A stretch of 64,000 nucleotides of DNA. Origin: Clarireedia homoeocarpa. Taxonomy: Eukaryota > Ascomycota > Leotiomycetes > Helotiales > Rutstroemiaceae. The stretch is taken from positions 1,116,001 through 1,180,000 of the forward strand of contig LNKV01000002.1 of assembly GCA_001465935.1 (NCBI GenBank). Direction: 5' to 3'. The notes under the pieces were generated by a model. It made no database searches and was not told the DNA's origin. It saw only the letters and a list, made by a program, of their open reading frames with translations. Positions 57,166 through 64,000 of the stretch are shown in pieces; within the stretch, counting starts at the first letter, position 1, and each line of letters starts with the position of its first letter. A program made the position numbers and the translations under genes.

Positions 57166-60100
57166 CTAAAACGAAGACTTCCCATGAAACCGTCCCCCCA
57201 TCCCATTCAACGGACTCAACATCGAATTCATCGGTCCGTCCACCACCCCCAACGTCGAAGTCATCGTATTGGCTCTTGAAGAATGCCCCATCGAAAGCAT
57301 GGTATCCGAGCGATCAAACGAATTCCCATTAAACATGCCGCCAAACGACGCGCTCTGCGGAGTCGACGGAACTGTAGCTTGAACCGCTGGACCCAATGCC
57401 GCACTTTGAGGAGTCATCGGAAGCGGGATTTGTGATGCGGGTGAGTGTGTCGTGTATGAGCCGTTAGAGCTATGGTTTGAGACGTGGCGGCCGGCGAGAT
57501 AGGACCATGGCGATGTTTGCATGAGCTGGCCTGCTTCCTTGACAGCTTTTTGGAGGGGCCGAAGTAGGTAGATGACATCTGTTGGTAGGAGAGTAGTGAC
57601 ACCTTTGGCTTCCTTGACTTTGATTACTAAATCTGTATATGCCTGCTATTATGTTAATACGAAAATTAAAGCCCCGCTTGATGGACTGGATCTTACATCA
57701 ATAAACGTGGTGCAAAGCTCCCAGAACGCCCCTTGGGTTCTGACTCCTGGTTCTTTGAGCTTGATCTGGGACAGTCGTGATTTGAGTGCATCAGCCGTAA
57801 ATAATGCATGCGTACATTTTCGAATTAGTGCTTGCCAATATGGTTTTGGTGGAGCTGGTCTGGATTGCTGCGCATCTGTATTTAGAGCTGTGACGAAGTG
57901 GTTGTTAACGGTGGGTAGGGTCCTGATCGCCATCTCTGAGGATTGCTGAAGATGTAGGAATATTTTCTCGAAAATCCTGTCCTCTTCCGTAAAATCACCG
58001 CCTCCCATACGCCCACTCGTGCCAGTAGAAGCGAAAGACTCTCCAGAACGCGGTGTAGCGCTTGTCAGTATCGCAGAACGGCCATTTCCAGTCAATAGAG
58101 GAGGCGGAGGAGCATCGATTGCAACTCGCAGATTGGCCGAATGCTGAATAACCGTCGTACTTCTCATTCTCAAGTTTGTGCCTGGTCTCTCGCGCGTGGG
58201 AGTGATGGATTTATCTCTCATATGATATCTTAAAGTATCATTATTCGGTGAGGGTGCCCTGCCGATTCTTTGACCCGGTGGAAATAAACTCGCGCCAGCA
58301 TTTCGGACCTCCGCCACACTCCCATATAGTTGAAGCAACAGTGTGCGAATGTATCGTGGGTCGCCGTTGATGAGTAATGTCTCGACATTTTGGGATAGCA
58401 AGGCACAAACATGAATATATGCATTAACGCAAGTCAGGCAGGCGCGTTTGACATTCTCGTTTGATCGTGGGGAGATTTCCTCGTCCTCTTCAGAATAAGT
58501 GTCATAATGTTGAACGTCTCGATCTAACTCTTCAACATGCGTTTTGACATTGTAAAACACTCTTTCTAGACTTGGCTTCTTTTCTCCTGGGTTTCGAGCA
58601 AGACCAAGGAGTGTTTCGATAAGCGGATGAACTTGGAACAAAGCGTACAGTATGCCTTTCGCACCTTCAATAATCGGATCAGGAGAAATGGACTCTCGCT
58701 TGCGCTCCGGCAAGCTTGAAAGGCGACGGACATAAGTCGCTCGCTGGCCTGCTGATTCGGCAGGACTTGCAGGACTTACAGAGTTCCCATTCGTACCATT
58801 GACGGCCCCCTGCATGGCTGATCCATGGCTCAGACCCCTAAGATGTTGACTATACCGGTTCGTCTTGTTCGTTTCTTCGACTGTGCCCAGTTCTGCTGCC
58901 TTCTTTGAAACAATCCCCATGCGGCGTGAACGGTCAGCTCGCTCTGCTCGATCGCGGTTCGCCTGCAATAAGCCCTCACTGTTGCTACGTACTCGCTCGT
59001 TGGTACTTCCAATCGTAAGAGGCATAACCCCGGGTCGCCGTAAGGCAGCATTCTGTTGCGAAAATCCCCTCTGATGTGATCTTGATGGTATTGGGGGCGG
59101 ACGAGGTTGAGCTGGCGAACCTGGGACATCTACTCTAATTGGAAAACGACCACTGACAACCCGTTTCAAAGGCCTCGGGGTTTCCGTTCCTTCACTAGAC
59201 TCTTCCCCTCCGGATTCGGTCTCTGAACGATCTATCATGGCCTTCTGCTTCAAAAACCTCTTTATTTGTGTAGTAACCGTGATATCGTCCAATTCACCTT
59301 CCTGTGAGGCACCATTGGGAGAGCTGGCAGCTTGCGGATGAAGCACTTCTTTCGGTGGGAATCGTAGCGGGTTTCCGTCCAATTTTAAGATCTGGAGTGA
59401 GGTCATGTCCGCTAAGCATAAGGGAAGTTCTTCAATCCTATTCTTCTGGACAGACAGAACTTTCAACGACGTTAGCTTGACTATTTCTGGCGGTAATATT
59501 CGGAGTTTGTTCCGGCCTAAATCGAGGATTTCGAGCGATGTCAATTGGCAAATCTGTGTTCGAATTAGCTCTAAGGTCACTCCTGCAGTCCCATCTTTCG
59601 CATACCGGCTGCGGAAACTCCCGAATAACATTGTTCCGAACATTCAAGTATCGCAATGAGGTGCATTCGGCAAACCGAGCAGGGAAAATGGAGATCTGGT
59701 TGTGCGATAATGCAAGACTAAGTGATCAATCTGTCAGCTGAAGCTTGTAGCATGGTATCAACGTATCACTGTATAACTGTATGACTGCATCACGACATGG
59801 CCGTGCTATTGAGCAATCGCAGTGCAAGGGATGGATGTGTCTTTGAGCAGCAACTGGCACATGAACAAAAGAGATGTCATTACCGTTCAAGCTCATTTTT
59901 TATGATATCAACGACCTCATCTGGGAATCTCTGAATTTGCTTGTGGCTCAAGTCAATTGTCACTCCTGGCCTCAGCTCATTGCTGACAGCGGCTGTGTCG
60001 ACGGCTTTTCTCCGATTATCTTCCAAAGCAGTATCCATAGCGTCTCGTGCCAATGCTATGACCTGCGCTTCAGACCTGGGAGTTTGTGCGGATAATGACG

Positions 60101-60239
60101 AACTCGACTGGGCATGGCGGACGGCTGGGGCACGTCGAGATGAATTCGCACTTGAGCTTGGGGGTGGTCGAGGCAGACCGTTTCGACCTGAAGACACTGT
60201 TGCTGTCCCCAGCGGGGGGCCGGTTGGTCGCTCCATCAT
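57166..60239 (-). CDS. SOG2: SOG2-like leucine-rich repeat protein of the RAM pathway
   Basis: Four exons: 60239-59884, 59717-59606, 59553-57697 and 57642-57166, all with clean GT-AG joins (introns of 166, 52 and 54 bases), give 933 residues. After a Ser/Pro-rich head, leucine-rich repeats run from about residue 93 to 235: VTIDLSHKQIQRFPDEV, LALSHNQISIFPARF, LRYLNVRNNVIREFPQP, LEILDLGRNKLRILPPEIV, LKVLSVQKNRIEELP and LQILKLDGNPLRFPPKE. The rest holds the Sog2 domain (ILYALFQVHPLIETLLGLAR; CLTCVNAYIHVCALLSQNVE; FEKIFLHLQQSSEMAIRTLP). In yeast Sog2 supports the Cbk1 (NDR) kinase in the RAM network for polarity and cell separation. The C-terminal tail is Ser/Thr/Met-rich. Confidence 0.93.
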
Positions 60240-61246
60240 ATTTTTGTTCCTTGTGCGCCGTTGCCGTTATGGAAAGTTGTCGTTTTCTCAAGTTCGCGCG
60301 AGGTGTGGCAGAGAATGTTTCAACACTTTTCTAAAAATCGCGAATAGGGACGAGAACCCTTAATCAATTCAACCCTGAGACTTTTTGAAGCTGTTGTTGC
60401 CAGTAGGATGGAGAGTGTAAAAATCGGTAGATTCAGAAACTAGAAGCATAATGAGAAGATTTTGAAATATTACAACACCATTATTCGTATTCTCGAGAGA
60501 GAAACTTGACCTTCAGTCTCCATTCCTGTTGTAGTGCACGAACGTTGTCACTTTCACATCATCCAGACCTTCGCGTACAGTGAGCTTTCCCAATTAGGAA
60601 TCGCGCCGGCGTGATGCACCCTGCAGGTACCGATAAGTTTAATAGAGGCTCGAGAATCCTTGACTATCTCGCCATGTGTGGAAGGGCTGCGCTTGTTCAT
60701 CCTCCCAAATTCTTGATAAAGTGAAAGCTCTGTTTTTCACCGGTTGCTTTTGTCCTTTCACATCTACATCTATAGGACTTTGTGAATCGAGAAAAAAGAC
60801 TTTACTCTCGGATCGGTGCAATCGCATGGCTTTCAGTCAACGGTACTCCAAAGCTGCTCCGAGGCTGTGGTTTGTTTTTGATGCTTCCATGACTGTTGAG
60901 GATAAATATACGGGCACATCTAGAACATCCATGGCTATCATTTAGAAGTCTTCAGGTGCTTGACGAAATTCAATTCACATCCACTGGATGAGCGGCCTCA
61001 GCAAATGCTCTATATCGAGGATTAAAGTAGACGAAGAAGAAGAAGCAAATCGCAGAGTCCGCGTCAGAAAGCAATTACCAAGACCCCAGGAATCTCTTCT
61101 CATCTAGCAAAGCCGGTCTTCACTTTATTCTTGTATCGTGCCCTTCTTATGAATGACGCAAAAGGCACAAATAGCTCTAGCATCTGATCTGCGATCATCA
61201 AAGTGAGACAGAACCCATTAGAGGCTCTCCACTGATCTACCATATC
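60240..61246. other. divergent intergenic region between SOG2 and the RecQ-type gene
   Basis: About 1 kb with no supported gene. It holds both promoters. Small frames (for example 60676-60945) show no recognisable motif. Confidence 0.45.
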
Positions 61247-62969
61247 ATGCCACTATCAAGGTCCACATCTTGTGTCGATATAGATTTTACTCTTCGTCGA
61301 ATCTTCAAAAAGACTTCATTTAGGCGAGTTAAATCTTCTAGGATCCGATATAGAGTAGCTAACGGTGTAGAAAGACCTCTGCAGCGCGATGTCATCGTTG
61401 CTGCACTGGATGGACACGATGTGTTTGTTCAAGCAGCCACCTCCTTCGGAAAAAGCTTGTGTTTTCAGTTGCCAGCCGTTATCGATCATGGAAGTAAGAT
61501 GTACCATTACAGTCATGCAATCTGCAACTTCTGCTAACAGTCTTAGTCACGATTGTGATCTCGCCATTACTTTCGTTGATGGTAAGTCGAATACAATGTA
61601 CCATGACACGTTCTTGGTGCTCATCCGAATAGACAGATCAGGTAAATGCATTGACATCCGCTGGTATAGTGGCTGGCACCATCAATGGTAATACGCCTTA
61701 CCAAGAACGTCAGCGGCTGCTTCAGGATCTCGAGTCAGGCCATCCCCGAACGAGACTCCTCTATGTTACTCCAGAACAATGCGCAGCGGATAATTTTAGG
61801 AAGCATCTCACAACTGTACATGAGCAAAGAGAGCTCGCCCGTGTTGCAGTTGATGAGGCGCATTGTATTAGTGAATGGGGCCACGACTTCAGAAAATCGT
61901 TCAAGAGTTTGTCCTGGTTCCGTGAATGTTTTCCTGATGTTCCTATCATCTGCTTAACCGCAACGGCGACGGATCAAGTCCGGCAGGATGTCATCAACAC
62001 CATGCGGCTTTCTGAGTCTACACTGAAGGTTTTTAGAATGACAACAGACAGAGAAAATCTTCACTACGAAGTAAGGTTTAAGTCCGATGAAGAGGACCAT
62101 TTCAACGACTTTCTGCGTTGGCTGAAAGGCGTTCACAGGAACCGAGCTGAAGTTCCAGAACGACGGGCAGAGCTAGAGCAGAGGAACGAGCGTTTAGATA
62201 ATGTATCCGGTATTATCTATACTCTTTTCAGGCAGGACTGTGAAAATCTGGCTTCGAGATTGAGACACAGCGGGATAGGAGCCAGAGCGTACCATGCCGG
62301 ACTAAGCAACGAAGAAAAGACAGAAACTTTGAACCGATGGATCAACAACGACAAAGGTTATGATGTGATAGTTGCAACTACGGCGTTCGGCATGGGTATT
62401 GATAAGGAGAATGTTCGTTTCGTCGTTCATTGGCAAATTCCGAAATCTTTCGAGGGCTTTTATCAGGTAAGTCCGCCACTACTTCTAGAGTTAGTGAATT
62501 ACACATTCACTGCAAATTTTCTCATTTCCAGTCATGCATCATGTCTAATCTCATACGTTATTCTAAACATGGCGGTTTCTAACGCATCATTGTTTATTAG
62601 GAAGCGGGACGCGCTGGTAGAGATGGTAAAGCTAGTATTCATATCATGTACTACAGCAGGGAAGATCGCGACAGAGCATTTAATAGAGTTGCAAGAGACG
62701 CGAAAGAAAGAAGAATCAATCTGGAAGCAAGGATGAAGAGTCTAAAGGCGATTGTGTCTTATTGTGAAGAAACAGATGTTTGCCGACACAAGCTTATTTG
62801 CAAGTACTTTGGCGAGCACGAAGTGCCGCCATGCAATTATGCCTGCGACTGGCACAAGGACGCAAAGGGTCTGAAGAAAGCAAAGCTCAATGGTCTCATG
62901 AGCGAAGAAGTTGTAAGCACGCAAAGAGAGCTAGGGCGTTTTGACAACGGCTGGGAGGGTTATGATTAA
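61247..62969 (+). CDS. compact RecQ-type DNA helicase
   Basis: Best model: exons 61247-61323, 61375-61493, 61547-61581, 61633-62466 and 62601-62969, 477 residues. The first intron is GC-AG (GCGAGT ... GAAAG) and joins KKTSFRPLQRDVI; it is also a multiple of three without stops, so it could be retained. Motifs: FVQAATSFGKSLCF (Walker A), ITIVISPLLSLMTDQVNALT, LLYVTPEQ, VAVDEAHCISEWGHDFR (DEAH), ICLTATATD, ARAYHAGLS, VATTAFGMGIDKENVRFVVH, and after a 134-base intron FYQ|EAGRAGRDGKAS (motif VI, arginine finger). The zinc-binding block CRHKLICKYFGEHEVPPC, then ACDWHKD, has His where RecQ usually has the fourth Cys. No HRDC or winged-helix domain is seen. It unwinds DNA 3' to 5' by family rule. 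It is shorter than Sgs1/BLM. Confidence 0.85.
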
Positions 62970-63690
62970 GAGCAATTCATGAACCGCATCACATTCGCCA
63001 TGCCCAATTCACATGCAATGGGAATTTCTCGTATATTTGCAAATGCCCGTATATACAAAGCTCATGGTTGACTGGTAAATAACAACAGGTTCAAGCAAGT
63101 CGTTGGGAGCGAGACGTCCAGCAACTCCTGTCCCATCCTGAAATGGTCATCGTCGTCCTAGAATTGTCGGATTTTCATCTTGGCTGATTATCGACAGTGA
63201 CAGCGAAGATCTCATCGGTATAATTCTCGCTCCTATGTGTTTCTGCTCTTATTCACTTTTTCCAAACACGCCAGTTCGCCGCTTGTGCTGTCAAATTACA
63301 TGCTTTCCTTCGAGATTATAGCAATTTAACTCACTTTTCGCCAAAGTCTTTTATTTGTGTTTTAATTTTATTCTTACTCTTGACTCTGCTCACTTCGCTG
63401 TGGCTTCTACTCCTCCATCACTCTAATGCGCTCAAAATCCATATCTGTCTAAATCGTGTGCACTTTGTTTCCACAAGTGGACGATTCCAACTCGCATATC
63501 TTCCAACCAAAGTAATGCATACGGTCTTGACTGTTTTGTTTGAAGATTTGGGACTGGAGCCGATCTACTTCCTTTGGTGAGTGGCAATTCACTACAGCCT
63601 GACAGACAACCCACTTCTCACCTGCGAGTCCATTCCCATCTTTATGAACAGTCTACTCGAACAGATTCTTTAGAATATCCTCTCTCAATA
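62970..63690. other. intergenic region
   Basis: About 720 bases, pyrimidine-rich near 63240-63420, which is likely promoter and leader of the gene at 63691. No other gene is seen. Confidence 0.45.
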
Positions 63691-64000
63691 ATGGCGCACC
63701 AAGATCAAGAGCTCGCCATCGTATCTGACGACGGTTTTACATCTCGCACCAATGTTTGGACAGGCAACAAGTGCGTTACCTACGAAGATCGACAAGTTAT
63801 CTCCGTGGATGGTGTCCATAATTCTGAACCTTCAGTGTCACGGCCCGCTGAACGAAGTCGTAAGGATAAATTTAAGAACGCACTTCAAGCTCCCCTGTAT
63901 GCCTTTGGCCGCGTTGTCGATGATACTAAGACTATACTATGCAAGAGCCCCATAGCAAGTCTGGGAAGTCGAAGCAGAGATCCCAAGCGGCACTCAATAT
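63691..64000 (+). CDS. 5' end of an unknown gene, cut by the window edge
   Basis: From an ATG in the context CAATAATGGC the frame stays open for 103 codons to the edge. The product starts MAHQDQELAIVSDDGFTSRT and contains NVWTGNKCVTYEDRQVISVD and FKNALQAPLYAFGRVVDDTK. Codon use and lack of stops support a real gene, but I do not recognise the family. There is no signal peptide. Introns further on cannot be judged. Confidence 0.6.
   Translation, partial: MAHQDQELAIVSDDGFTSRTNVWTGNKCVTYEDRQVISVDGVHNSEPSVSRPAERSRKDKFKNALQAPLYAFGRVVDDTKTILCKSPIASLGSRSRDPKRHSI

Overview
The window reads as nuclear DNA of a filamentous ascomycete (Pezizomycotina). Genes are mostly intron-poor, with short GT-AG introns of about 40-170 bases, and I could join exons exactly for ten of them. 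A HET-domain allorecognition gene, a C2H2-ankyrin gene, a PAD1-FDC1 pair and heavily mutated transposons all fit such a fungus. Several transposon stops look like CpA-to-TpA changes, as repeat-induced point mutation (RIP) produces. The style suggests Leotiomycetes, but that is only an impression.

Layout. 0.8-5.6 kb: a GPI-anchored, secreted PI-PLC-like phosphodiesterase faces a large HET-domain protein. 7-23 kb is an accessory, repeat-rich zone. It holds a broken flavin-reductase-like gene, a LINE gag remnant, a divergent pair of C2H2 genes (one carrying a near-identical 102-bp ankyrin array), and a decayed repetitive family. It also holds a ruined PAD1-FDC1 decarboxylase cluster. The FDC1 half is split by about 5.1 kb of composite mobile DNA: Ty1/copia gag and reverse transcriptase, a zinc-knuckle block and a Ulp1-like protease piece. 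Two small non-autonomous DNA transposons sit inside the copia gag with clear target-site duplications (8-bp hAT type and TA mariner type). 23.4-25.2 kb: a second secreted PLC-like phosphodiesterase.

25.2-32.8 kb and 48.1-57.2 kb are long gene-free stretches full of many unrelated short tandem repeats. Between and after them lies the conserved core: a small conserved protein and a PNGase-A-type amidase (32.8-35.5 kb), RPS23, an unknown conserved protein, KSH1 and TAF13 (37.3-40.8 kb), an EamA-type transporter, a SOK1/Tcp11 protein, SOG2 of the RAM pathway, a compact RecQ-type helicase, and the start of an unknown gene running off the right edge.

How genes relate. PAD1 and FDC1 normally act together: PAD1 makes prenylated FMN for FDC1, which decarboxylates cinnamic and sorbic acids. 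Both are dead here, so this locus cannot supply that activity. HET and possibly the C2H2-ankyrin protein point to non-self recognition. SOK1 and SOG2 belong to growth and morphogenesis signalling, and KSH1, RPS23 and TAF13 are housekeeping. All calls come from reading motifs and splice sites by eye; no database search was run.
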